In this document: one piece after another, positions 53,577-61,630 of the stretch
Position numbering within the stretch: position 1 is the stretch's first letter
Layout of the letters: each line of letters starts with the position of its first letter
NCBI RefSeq assembly: GCF_014200435.1
Contig: NZ_JACHBR010000002.1
Coordinates: forward strand, 176,501 to 240,500
Reading direction: 5' to 3'
DNA length: 64,000 nt
Origin: Sphaerisporangium krabiense
Lineage (GTDB): Bacteria; Actinomycetota; Actinomycetes; Streptosporangiales; Streptosporangiaceae
The notes under the pieces: generated by a model
What the model was told of the DNA's origin: nothing
Database searches by the model: none
Seen by the model: only the letters and a program-made list of their open reading frames with translations
Program-made: the position numbers and the translations under genes

Positions 53577-54249
53577 GGGCCTGGACTCCTTGCTGTTGAA
53601 GGCCGCTCGGTTTTGCTCCAGCCACATCCGAACCGAGGCCGGCGTCGGCGTGGCCGGTGTGCTGGAGTACCTGGAACACGACGAATGGGAGATGGTCGCT
53701 CTCCTGCTTGAGGAACTCGGCGACGCGCACCCCCAGCCGCCCGAGTTCTGGGATCTGCCGGCTGATGCGGCCCGACTGATGTGGCTTGAGTCGCATGCCA
53801 CCTGGTACCGGTGGCGGTGCAGAGAGGCCCGTACCGGTGCGCTCCGAGCTGAGCTGTGTCTCACCCGCACCGAGGACGGGGGCCGGAGAACGCCGGTACC
53901 TCCCGGTGGATTGCTCCGGCCCATGTGGGACATCGGCCGCAGGACGCCCGAGGGTGAACCTCTGTTCAGCATCGCCGCCCTTTGGATCGAAGACCGCACC
54001 CCTCTGAAGCCGGGTGGATGTAAGGCGGTGAGACTGCTTCCGCTGACTCCTGATCACTGGAACCAACTTGAATCGGGCGATGTGATCACCATGCACGAGA
54101 TACGACGCACGCCGGAACCGCACGGATCGTCGAGATCACGCCACCTTTTCTCTCTGCTCCCTAGTCCCGGTTCTTTTTACGATCCAGCACCGCCCCATGC
54201 CGTTCCGGATAGACCGCCCGCGCCCATTGGTCAGGTCGAACTGCTATGA
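53575..54249 (+). CDS. Hypothetical protein, probably frameshifted near its 3' end
   Basis: A 224-aa reading frame of unknown function. The N-terminal half is helical (VAGVLEYLEHDEWEMVALLL, WLESHATWYRWRCREA). The C-terminal part, LFSIAALWIEDRTPLKPGG and VRLLPLTPDHWNQL then SGDVITMHE, looks like an EF-Tu-type beta barrel, where GTAxIxEI would be expected next. That peptide, TARIVEITPPFLSAP, is present one frame over, ending at TAG 54162. One missing G near 54115 would restore it. The frame as given continues with unlikely residues. It may be a young pseudogene. Confidence 0.6.
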   Translation: MGLDSLLLKAARFCSSHIRTEAGVGVAGVLEYLEHDEWEMVALLLEELGDAHPQPPEFWDLPADAARLMWLESHATWYRWRCREARTGALRAELCLTRTEDGGRRTPVPPGGLLRPMWDIGRRTPEGEPLFSIAALWIEDRTPLKPGGCKAVRLLPLTPDHWNQLESGDVITMHEIRRTPEPHGSSRSRHLFSLLPSPGSFYDPAPPHAVPDRPPAPIGQVELL

Positions 54250-54262
54250 ACGGCCAAGATCC

Positions 54263-54313
54263 GGACTGCTAATGCAGTCGGGGGTGATCGGAAGTCAGGG
54301 TTCGTTCCTCACC
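54263..54313 (+). repeat. tRNA-Ser-like segment, copy 2
   Basis: GGACTGCTAATGCAGTCGGG plus, after a short variable-like stretch, GTCAGGGTTCGTTCCTCACC, reminiscent of an anticodon arm and T arm. It shares 16 of 19 bases with copy 1 at 53198. The two bracket the frameshifted gene. Confidence 0.4.
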
Positions 54314-54516
54314 TTGGCTCACTGGGAAACATGGTTGATCACCGCACGCGGAACCCATGGTGCAGTTCGCAGGGAAGAGCTCCCACGGCAGGCGAATGTC
54401 CTCGACAGCCTGTGCGTCCATGCGGGCGGTGCACCAAAGCTATGGCCTGTGGGCCCTCGCCCTGGGCGTCTACCTGTACCGGGGCAGCTGGGGACCATGT
54501 CCTATACGCTCTTCCG

Positions 54517-55044
54517 GTGCCGACGTGGAGAAACGTGCGGACCGGCTGGCGTTCATGGGCGTGGTTCGGGGTGGCGGTGAGCGCTTCGCTGGTGCCGTGG
54601 GCGTTGCTGGCTACGACGACAGAGGGCGAATGGTCTTCCCCTCCCTTGCCGTTGGCGATGATCGCCAGCGATATCGCCGGGGCGTCGAAGCGAGATCCTC
54701 TAGTCCTCGACCTCTTCGTCATCGGCGTCCTGCCATTTCTCGTGGGCGTTGGCGCCATGGCATGGAATCGCACGCTGGTCGGGGTCATCAGCGGAATCTG
54801 CGGTGTCCTGGCCCTGCTCCATCTACCGCTTGTACTGAGAGAGCTCCCGCTCACCCTCCCGCCGGAGGGCATCCCCGCCGACGTGCTCGCGGACACGTTC
54901 GCCGGTAGTCAGCCGGACTTCCACTTCGGTACGCGCCCCGAGGGCGGATACTGGGCGCTGGCGCCCGTCGCCTACGCGGTCAGCGCCATCGCGCTCCTCG
55001 TTGCCACCCGGCGGGGAGGTCGCGGTGCGACGCGCGACGACTGA
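54517..55044 (+). CDS. Small multi-pass membrane protein
   Basis: A 175-aa protein with about four hydrophobic segments (FGVAVSASLVPWALLA, LDLFVIGVLPFLVGVGAMAW, VGVISGICGVLALLHLPLVL, LAPVAYAVSAIALLVA). The frame is open to 54331 but that part lacks coding character. GTG 54517 is my choice since coding bias begins there; no good ribosome site is present. No family is recognised. Confidence 0.5.
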   Translation: MPTWRNVRTGWRSWAWFGVAVSASLVPWALLATTTEGEWSSPPLPLAMIASDIAGASKRDPLVLDLFVIGVLPFLVGVGAMAWNRTLVGVISGICGVLALLHLPLVLRELPLTLPPEGIPADVLADTFAGSQPDFHFGTRPEGGYWALAPVAYAVSAIALLVATRRGGRGATRDD

Positions 55045-55763
55045 CGCCGCTACGTCTTCTTGCCATCACCCCCCCGGAGCTAGCGGCGGACGTCAGGCGA
55101 TGGGAGTTCTCCCGCGTCCGTGGTAGGGCCCTCGCCCTTGGCCGGATGACTGCTCGTCCGCCTCAACCTGCATACTTCTGCTCCAGTGGGTGGAGAAGCC
55201 GAGCGGACGAAGCGTGATCTCGGAGTCTTTCAGCTCCCTCTCCAGCGAGAGCGCGCGGGCCTCGCGCCCAGCTCCGAAGAGGACGGCGAAGAGAGAGAAC
55301 AAGACTCAGTGGTTCTCAAGGACCAGCCGACTGGAGCGTGCTCCAGAGCCCGGCCATTCGCTACTACACCGCGAACGAATGATCAGCGATGGGTAGGTCA
55401 TCCAGTTCTCCTTGCAGACCTCGCAACGGCATGTACCAGGCATCTTTCCTCTGGAGGCGTTGTATCCGGGCAACGTAAAAGTCCCGTACGCACTGCGATA
55501 GGGGATGCCTGGCACCGTGGCCCGGTCCTGTGAGGCCGGGAACGGAAGTTCGCGGCGATCATAGGGGGATTACGCGTTGACGCATGGCCTGTATGTGTGG
55601 ATCTGTTAGAGGATCTGGCCTACCCGACTTTGATTGCCGCCCTCCTCGCGAGGTCAAAAGCACTCAGTGATGAGGTGCCTCGCATCGCGCCGCGCCGATC
55701 CGCACACCCTGACGGTCGAGAGCCCTTGCGTGGGGAAGCGCCAGGGCCCTCTGCATGGGTCGG
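55045..55763. other. 719-bp stretch, no confident gene
   Basis: Mixed-GC sequence holding only short overlapping open frames on both strands (for example minus-strand 55093-55302 and 55306-55515, 69 aa each). The second has a CRCEVC motif, but neither shows a ribosome site or known family. It may contain decayed genes. Confidence 0.45.
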
Positions 55764-56471
55764 CTACCGCAGGTTCCACTCGCCTTTCTGGGAGGCGAAT
55801 CCGGAGTTCAGGCCGAACTGGAACTTAGCGAGCTTCACGGCCTCCGGGATCTCGTAGAGGATGACGCCCTTTCGGCTGTCGCCCGGTGTGATGGTCACCG
55901 AAGATAACAGCACGCCTTCGCGGACGTCGCCGAAAGTCGAGTTGTACTGCTGGCCCTGGTCGTCGATGAGCTTGGCCCCGTTCGATGGGCTGTCGTCGTA
56001 CACGGCCTGCCCCTTGTTGGTCAGCTGCAGCTCGATGGCGACGTACCGGTTGCCGGTTTTCGGCCTGCTGTAGTCGTTGGCTGGTGTCGCTTTCTCCACG
56101 ACCTTGGTCACGGTCACATCGATCTTCAATCCCGCGTCCATGCCCTCCAGGAGGAGTGTGGCTCCGACCGCCGCTGCGGAGGCAGGCGTGGCGGCAGGCG
56201 GCTGAGTGTTGGTCGACGGCTGCGCGGGGGTGTCATCACTGCGGGCGGGCTGTGACGCCTTCGGGGCCGTGGCCACCACGACCTGGGGTGTGCTGCTTCC
56301 CGCTAGGACGACGAGTGCGGCGCAGCCACCGAACAGCAGAACCGCGGCCACGCCGGCGACCATGAGAATGATCGGTGTGTTGGATCTCTTCGGCGGCGGG
56401 GGCGGGTAGCCGTATCCGTAACCGGGCGGCGGGCCGTACGGGGGCTGCTGGGGGCCATTCTGGTATGCCAT
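55764..56471 (-). CDS. DUF4352-domain membrane protein
   Basis: A 235-aa protein: a Pro/Gly/Tyr-rich cytoplasmic N-terminus (QQPPYGPPPGYGYGYPPPPP), one transmembrane helix (about 33-58, IILMVAGVAAVLLFGGCAAL), a Ser/Thr/Pro linker and an extracellular DUF4352 beta-sandwich (about 95-230), with NRYVAIELQLTNKGQAVY and VTITPGDSRKGVILYEIP. DUF4352 domains are immunoglobulin-like and found on surface proteins and lipoproteins; the role is unknown. The ATG has GGAG-type purines upstream (AGGAGTCCGCG). Confidence 0.85.
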   Translation of the reverse strand: MAYQNGPQQPPYGPPPGYGYGYPPPPPKRSNTPIILMVAGVAAVLLFGGCAALVVLAGSSTPQVVVATAPKASQPARSDDTPAQPSTNTQPPAATPASAAAVGATLLLEGMDAGLKIDVTVTKVVEKATPANDYSRPKTGNRYVAIELQLTNKGQAVYDDSPSNGAKLIDDQGQQYNSTFGDVREGVLLSSVTITPGDSRKGVILYEIPEAVKLAKFQFGLNSGFASQKGEWNLR

Positions 56472-56986
56472 CGCGGACTCCTGGGGAACGCCTGGTGGAC
56501 TTCTCCTGGACGGTCGGCGGGCGCGGCGGGGTTACCGCGAGGCGCGCCTGGTGATCGGATTGTTAACTCGCTGCGAGTGGGTGAGCCTGCGGGACACCAT
56601 GTTGCGTCGACCTGCGATGACGCTGTGGGTCAGTCGAACACTGCGGGCGCCCGCGAGTTCGCCGCCCTCCGCGGCAAGGTCCGCGTATGACCCGCTACGG
56701 CCTCCGCAGGCCGCGTTCAGAACGCAGGACCACGTCGTCGCGGGTGGGGCGCCCAGCGGTGTCCGGGGACGGGGTGGTGGTGCAGCACATAGGACTGGGC
56801 GGAGGGGACCCGGTAGTCCTGTCGAAAGATCTAACACATATAGCTTTGAGTTGCGTTGATGCAGGGGTCGGCGTGGGGGCCGTGGTCACCCTGGTGCGCG
56901 CGGAGCCGTCTTCACGAAGGCCAATTTCTTGAATGCCCCGACGACCTGGCAGCCTGGCCTATCCCCCCGCAGACAGGAGCACGCGG
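56472..56986. other. 515-bp gap between divergent DUF4352 and NUDIX genes
   Basis: Short open frames exist on both strands but none has a ribosome site or similarity that I can name. CACATATAGCTTT near 56835 is the AT-richest point and may belong to a promoter of the NUDIX gene. Confidence 0.4.
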
Positions 56987-57388
56987 TTGAACAGTGCTAT
57001 CGACAAGATCGCCTGGATCCGTCTGGACAACGGCAGGATCCTCAGCACCCGGTCGCGAGGCAAGAACGTCTACTACATTCCCGGTGGCAAACGTGAACCC
57101 GGGGAAACCGACCTCGAGACGCTCGTCCGTGAGATCGGTGAGGAATTGTCCATTGTCATCGTCCCCACGACCGCTACCCACGTGGGCACCTACCAGGCCC
57201 AGGCACATGGGCATGCCGAAGGCGTCACGGTGCGGATGACCTGCTACAGCGCCGGCCATCACGGTGTGCCCGCACCCAGCGGCGAGATCGAAGAAGTCGC
57301 TTGGCTGACCTATGCCGATCGCGACCGCGTGTCGCCCGTCGACCAGATCATCTTCGATCACCTACACCAGACCGGACAACTTCACTGA
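56987..57388 (+). CDS. NUDIX hydrolase
   Basis: A 133-aa pyrophosphohydrolase acting on a nucleoside diphosphate derivative. The Nudix box GGKREPGETDLETLVREIG, then EEL, fits GX5EX7REUXEEXGU except Ser in place of the last Gly. It begins KIAWIRLDNGRILSTRSRG, like the MutT/8-oxo-dGTPase-like subgroup. TTG 56987 has CAGGAG 7 nt upstream, better than the upstream ATG 56933. Confidence 0.88.
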   Translation: MNSAIDKIAWIRLDNGRILSTRSRGKNVYYIPGGKREPGETDLETLVREIGEELSIVIVPTTATHVGTYQAQAHGHAEGVTVRMTCYSAGHHGVPAPSGEIEEVAWLTYADRDRVSPVDQIIFDHLHQTGQLH

Positions 57389-57581
57389 CCCGAAGGACTG
57401 ACACCGTTCACTGCCCGGGGCGGCGGCGGTCCGCGGCGTCAGAAGCGCACTGCGGCGATGCATGGAGATGGAACCCCTCGGCGCGGGGCCTCCTTGACTC
57501 GCGTTGTCCGAGGAGTATCTTCCGGTTAGGAAAGTTTCTTAATGGAAGCGCCATTTACCTTCGGAGTCGGAGGAAGCGCAC

Positions 57582-57884
57582 ATGAGAAGAAACCGGGCCG
57601 CGGCCGTGTCCGCCACCGCCCTGCTCACCGCGTCGCTGGTGCTGGGCTCCGCGTCTCCCGCCCACGCCGTACCGACGGGCTGCACCACCTGGCAGGAGGG
57701 GTACGTCGTCTACAGCCAGTGCACGGGCGGCACAGGCACGCAAGCGGCCTGGGCCAGCGGCGTGCACGTGAACCCCATGGTGGGATGGATCGAGATGAGC
57801 GGACCCCGGGTGGGGGTAGGCGAGATCTCATCGGTCAACTTCCGGGGCACCGTGTGGTACCGAGGCACCACCTTGTACGACTGA
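57582..57884 (+). CDS. Small secreted protein, 100 aa
   Basis: A Sec signal peptide (about 1-29: MRRNRAAAVSATALLTASLV, cleavage after PAHA) precedes a 70-residue mature domain with two cysteines (GCTTWQEGY, YSQCTGG) likely forming a disulfide, and Gly/Trp/Val-rich strands. It has no known family. GGAGGAAG precedes the ATG. It may be an extracellular inhibitor, peptide effector or matrix protein. Confidence 0.75.
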   Translation: MRRNRAAAVSATALLTASLVLGSASPAHAVPTGCTTWQEGYVVYSQCTGGTGTQAAWASGVHVNPMVGWIEMSGPRVGVGEISSVNFRGTVWYRGTTLYD

Positions 57885-58157
57885 CGAGACGCCGAACGGC
57901 ATGACCGCGCCCTCGCCTCCGGTACGGAGACGGGGGCGCCGTGGTGTGCGGCTCAGTCGTAGACGCAGACCTTCGCGTTCTTCCCGCGCCCGTGGCGTAT
58001 CGGCGGGGTGACCGCATCCGGTCACGGCGGTGATATCCGGACTTTGCTGGGCAAGCCCTCACGGACCGCTGCGCAGGAGAAGCCTTGCCCCGAAACGGCA
58101 GGCCTGCTCATGGCTGCGCAGAGGCGGAGCAACGGAAACGAGACGAGAGGACTGAGC

Positions 58158-58490
58158 ATGCGGGCGTCCCCCTCCATCCGCCGCAAGGCCACGCTGTTGT
58201 TGATGGGAACGACGCTGGTGGGCGGGCTGTTATCCACGGCGCCGTCGGCCAGCGCCTTCGCCTGGAACTGCCGGAAGGTCATAGCGCAGGATGTGCGGTG
58301 GTTCGCGTCTTCCACCGGGACTACGACCAACCCTCCGCACGTCCTGTACAACGGCCACCGGTTCAAGAGCTTCGGCGTGGCCAATGGCCGCTACAGCGCA
58401 CAGATCATCTCGCCTTACGCGGCCGCGGGCTGGGTGACCGCTGACAGCCAGTACGTCACGCAGGTGAGCGACTCCGAGTGCAATTGGTGA
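58158..58490 (+). CDS. Small secreted protein, 110 aa
   Basis: A Sec signal peptide (about 1-33, TLLLMGTTLVGGLLSTAPSA, cleavage after ASA) leads a mature domain of about 77 residues with two Cys (AWNCRKV and DSECNW, at the two ends), suggesting a disulfide-closed small fold of SH3-like strands (YNGHRFKSFGVANGRYSAQI). No family is recognised. GAGAGG lies upstream of ATG 58158. It follows another secreted protein gene in the same direction, and an 18-bp terminator hairpin ends the unit. Confidence 0.72.
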   Translation: MRASPSIRRKATLLLMGTTLVGGLLSTAPSASAFAWNCRKVIAQDVRWFASSTGTTTNPPHVLYNGHRFKSFGVANGRYSAQIISPYAAAGWVTADSQYVTQVSDSECNW

Positions 58491-58508
58491 TCGCGGCATT
58501 CCGCCGCG

Positions 58509-58553
58509 ACGTGAAGGCGGCCTCACCGGCTGAGAGTGAGGCCGCCTTCACGT
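58509..58553 (+). terminator. Long perfect hairpin terminator
   Basis: An 18-bp perfect stem beginning ACGTGAAGGCGG with a 9-nt loop, 19 bp after the secreted protein's stop. It is the longest uninterrupted stem found in the window. Confidence 0.85.
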
Positions 58554-58722
58554 TGGTGGGGAATCCGCATCGACCTGTCTTTCATCTTGGTGACAGGGGG
58601 AGCACAGGAGCGGCTGCACGGCGCCCGGGCCGCGATGAGGGCGTGTTCGACGGGGTCAGGGTCGCCTTGCCGGGTAGGCCGTATGAGCGGCGCGCGGGTC
58701 GCCCAGGTGAAGGGGGAGCGGG

Positions 58723-59487
58723 ATGCGTGAGGGACAGGCCGTTTCCGCTGCCGGAGCCGGGCCGGCCGCCGTTGCCAAGGCGGCGGCGCGGCTGAGGCGC
58801 GGGCGGCCGTTGCATCCTGATGGTCTCGTTCTTCGCGCCACGCTGCGACTGCAAGGGTGCTCCAAGCCGATGGGCGTCGCTTTCCTGGATGAGCCGGCGA
58901 CGCTGACGGGCCTGGCCCGGCTGTCTCGCGCGGCCGGGTTCCCGCGTCCGTTGCCGGACATTCTTGGTCTCGCCGTGCGCTGGCCCGTGCCTGCTCACGG
59001 ATCGCCCGGTCCTGGCGATGACGACGTGTGCGACCTGCTCCTGGCCACCACGGGACACACGGTCCTCGGGCGGCGTCTGCTGCGCCCGGCGAGGCGGTGG
59101 GCGCCCGGCCTGTACGGTTCGCTGTTGCCGTACGCGGCCGGTTCACGAAGGGTGCTGCTCGGCGCCGTCGCACGATCCTCGTGGTCAGTGCCCGCGAACC
59201 TCGGCGCGCTCGCCCGGACGGTGAAAGGCGGGCCGCTGCTGTTCGACTTGGCCGTGGCGTCCCCGCGGGGGCCGTGGCGGCGTTTCGGCCTGCTGGAGTT
59301 GACGGGGCCGGCGCTGCCGGACTCCGCCGAGCCGGTGCGGTTCGACCCGGTCCGGCATCCGATTCCCGGGCTCGAACCGGCCGGCGTGTTCCAGCGGCTG
59401 CGTGGACCGATCTACACGGCCGCCCAGCAGGTACCTGACCGTGGAGAGGTTCCTTTCTCACATACCACTGCCGACACGCGCGGCTGA
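58723..59487 (+). CDS. Conserved hypothetical protein (sometimes labelled phosphodiesterase)
   Basis: A 254-aa soluble protein of a group found in Streptomyces-like bacteria: [41 protein letters not shown] in parts, LPDILGLAVRWP, DVCDLLLATTGHT, PWRRFGLLEL. No catalytic motif is obvious; the 'phosphodiesterase' label I recall for homologues seems unsupported. The layout of strands with RPLHP near the N-terminus vaguely resembles catalase-like barrels. ATG 58723 is preceded by GGGGGAGCGGG. Confidence 0.7.
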   Translation: MREGQAVSAAGAGPAAVAKAAARLRRGRPLHPDGLVLRATLRLQGCSKPMGVAFLDEPATLTGLARLSRAAGFPRPLPDILGLAVRWPVPAHGSPGPGDDDVCDLLLATTGHTVLGRRLLRPARRWAPGLYGSLLPYAAGSRRVLLGAVARSSWSVPANLGALARTVKGGPLLFDLAVASPRGPWRRFGLLELTGPALPDSAEPVRFDPVRHPIPGLEPAGVFQRLRGPIYTAAQQVPDRGEVPFSHTTADTRG

Positions 59488-59499
59488 GTCCGAACGAAG

Positions 59500-60279
59500 T
59501 CAGCGGGCCGAGGTCCGGCCGTGTCGGCGGTTGGGGGAGGACTTCTGGGGGGTGAACTGGGACAGGTCGTGGATGTGCAGGGCTTTTTCTATGTCGGCGA
59601 CTCGGTGGACCACGGCGGTGAAGCCGCGTTGGCCGAAACGGCGGTGCTCCGCGGCCTCGAAGACCTCGCCCAGGCGGGCGAACTCCCCGGCGGGCGTCAC
59701 CTTGCGGAAGACGGGGAACACCACGGTGTCCTCCCGGGACTCGTGGGGCTCGTACATGCGGATGAAGGCGGCCATGTCGGAGACCAATGCCTGCCGCTGG
59801 TGGGCCGAGCTTCTGGAATGGTCGGTGGCGGCGAGAATGCGGGCGGTCACTTCGCGTCCCCGTTTGTGTTGCAGTTCCAGGACCGAGACCGTGTGACGGA
59901 GTCTTCCGGCCTCGCGCAGGCGCGGGAAGACGTACTTCTCTTCCAGGTACTCGTGGTAGCGCTCGATGAAGTCGCGGATGACGCGCGCCCCGGCGTGCAA
60001 CTGCTGGTGGGGCACCTGCTCGCCGCGCTGGATCCGCCGGATCCCCTCCCGGTACACCAGCAGGACCCTCTTCAGCACCCCGTGCTCGCGCATGAGGTCC
60101 TCCGGAGGGGTCACCCCCGGCTTGTGCCCATGCCCGTGGACCTGCGAAGGGGACGCCGCCGCGAGAGCCGGGGTGTCGGATCCGGGATGGACGGCGAGGG
60201 GCGTCGCGCCGGCCAAGGCGATGGTGGACAGGCTGAGCAGGTCACGGCGGCGCACGGCCGACGAGTGATGATCTTCCAC
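59500..60279 (-). CDS. Tat-exported hemerythrin-domain protein
   Basis: A 259-aa protein. The N-terminus has a twin-arginine signal (RRRDLLSLSTIALAGATPL), so it should be exported folded with its cofactor. The hemerythrin domain (about 75-230) supplies di-iron ligands: LMREHGVLKR, YHEYLEEKYVFPRL, LELQHKRGREV and EPHESREDTVVFP. Such domains bind O2, NO or sense redox. GTG 60279 has CGGAG six nt upstream. It is transcribed alone and convergent with the 58723 gene. Confidence 0.88.
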   Translation of the reverse strand: MEDHHSSAVRRRDLLSLSTIALAGATPLAVHPGSDTPALAAASPSQVHGHGHKPGVTPPEDLMREHGVLKRVLLVYREGIRRIQRGEQVPHQQLHAGARVIRDFIERYHEYLEEKYVFPRLREAGRLRHTVSVLELQHKRGREVTARILAATDHSRSSAHQRQALVSDMAAFIRMYEPHESREDTVVFPVFRKVTPAGEFARLGEVFEAAEHRRFGQRGFTAVVHRVADIEKALHIHDLSQFTPQKSSPNRRHGRTSAR

Positions 60280-60631
60280 AATAACTCCGTTTTGCCCGGT
60301 TCTCCGGTTCAACCGCACCGCACGCACCCGCGTGTGCACGGGAGAGTCCCCCGTCTCGCCGGTCCCCACGCCGACACGCGGGTAAATGCCTGGCCTTGCC
60401 GTTCCCGTCAACGCCCCGCCTCTGGAAGATACGAGGCGGTCTCCAGAGCGGCTGAGCGGTGTGGGCGATTTCGAATTCTCATCACCACTTACTTTGTACA
60501 GCCGGACGGTTTCCAGCGCCCGGTCGGTACGGCCCGCTGGGGCCTCAGCCGTGGGATTCGCTCATACGGCACCGGCGATCGGGTCGGCCGTCAGCGGGGC
60601 TTGCGAGCGTGAGGACTGAGAGGATCTGGCC
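60280..60631. other. 352-bp divergent promoter region
   Basis: Between the hemerythrin-like gene and the membrane protein gene. No RNA or repeat is evident. AT-richer patch near 60470-60495 may be a promoter zone. Confidence 0.4.
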
Positions 60632-61498
60632 ATGGGTGTCTTATGGCGGGCCGTGCTCGTGGGGGCCGCGATCGGAGTGGTGCAACTTTTCATCCGCCTC
60701 AATGGTCCAGAAGACGACTGGACGGCGACGGTCACGCTGTTCTTCGCCGCCTTCCCGGTGGGGTTGGCGCTGGGGTGGCTGGTCAGGCTGCCGCGCTGGT
60801 GGGTGGTGGGGATTCTGGCGCCGTTCGTCAACACCGCGATCCTCGTCGTCGCGTTCGCCGGTCAGACGCTTTTCTATGTCGAGGACCTTGGCATGAGGGC
60901 GATGAGCTTCGCCTTCGTGGGCATTGGAGTGGGCGGCCATGTCACGGCGGCGGCGGTGGTCGTCGCGGGTAATCGGACACTCCGCGCGCTCGCGGTCGGT
61001 GCGGTCTTCGCCGGATGCGTCGCCACCTCGTGGAGCCAGGACGCGATAGCCGAGGCGGCGCGCGTGCGAAGGCTGACCTATGCCGGACTGCCGCTCATCG
61101 CGCCTGCCATGCCGGATTATCGGCCCACGCATCTTAATGAGTGGTTCGACGAATTTCTGCTGGGGCCACCGTCGTTCGAGCTCGAGTACGAGCACGTACG
61201 CGACCGTTCTGCGTTCGAGGTCTTCGTCATGTCGACGAGGGCGACGTCGCCGCAGGCCTCTTGTGCCGAACCTGTTCCGGATGTGACCAACCGACTCGGC
61301 GTGACCGGGACCTGCCGGCAGGTGTCACCGGATGTCTGGGTGCGCCGGGAGCCCTACTACATCAGGGTCTTCGCCAGGTACGGCGACGCCCTGGTGCAGA
61401 TCGCGAGTGACAACACCCCCGAAGCCGACCTGCTCGCCGTCCTCCCGACGTTCCGTCCTGCCACCGCGGAAGAACTGGCCGCGATCGGCGAGATCTGA
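60632..61498 (+). CDS. Membrane protein with C-terminal extracytoplasmic domain
   Basis: A 288-aa protein with about five N-terminal hydrophobic helices (VLVGAAIGVVQLFIRL, LFFAAFPVGLALGWLV, VVGILAPFVNTAILVVAFAG, FAFVGIGVGGHVTAAAVVVA, LAVGAVFAGCVATSW). The C-terminal half (from about 155) is soluble with two Cys that could pair (PQASCAEPVPD and TGTCRQVS). It has no recognised family. ATG 60632 follows GAGAGGATC at acceptable spacing. Confidence 0.7.
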   Translation: MGVLWRAVLVGAAIGVVQLFIRLNGPEDDWTATVTLFFAAFPVGLALGWLVRLPRWWVVGILAPFVNTAILVVAFAGQTLFYVEDLGMRAMSFAFVGIGVGGHVTAAAVVVAGNRTLRALAVGAVFAGCVATSWSQDAIAEAARVRRLTYAGLPLIAPAMPDYRPTHLNEWFDEFLLGPPSFELEYEHVRDRSAFEVFVMSTRATSPQASCAEPVPDVTNRLGVTGTCRQVSPDVWVRREPYYIRVFARYGDALVQIASDNTPEADLLAVLPTFRPATAEELAAIGEI

Positions 61499-61630
61499 GC
61501 CGCACGCCCGGGCGGGTCGGACCCGAGTCGCGACCCTGCTCATCGTGCTCCTGCCGCGCCCGGTGCGGCACGCCGGTTGACGGCCCGTTCCGCGCCGTTC
61601 CACGTCAGGTGCCGGCGTCCCGGGTCGATG

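Noticed and set aside
55093..55515. Two 69-aa minus-strand frames
   Set aside because: One has a CRCEVC motif, but no start signal, homology or coding bias supports either.
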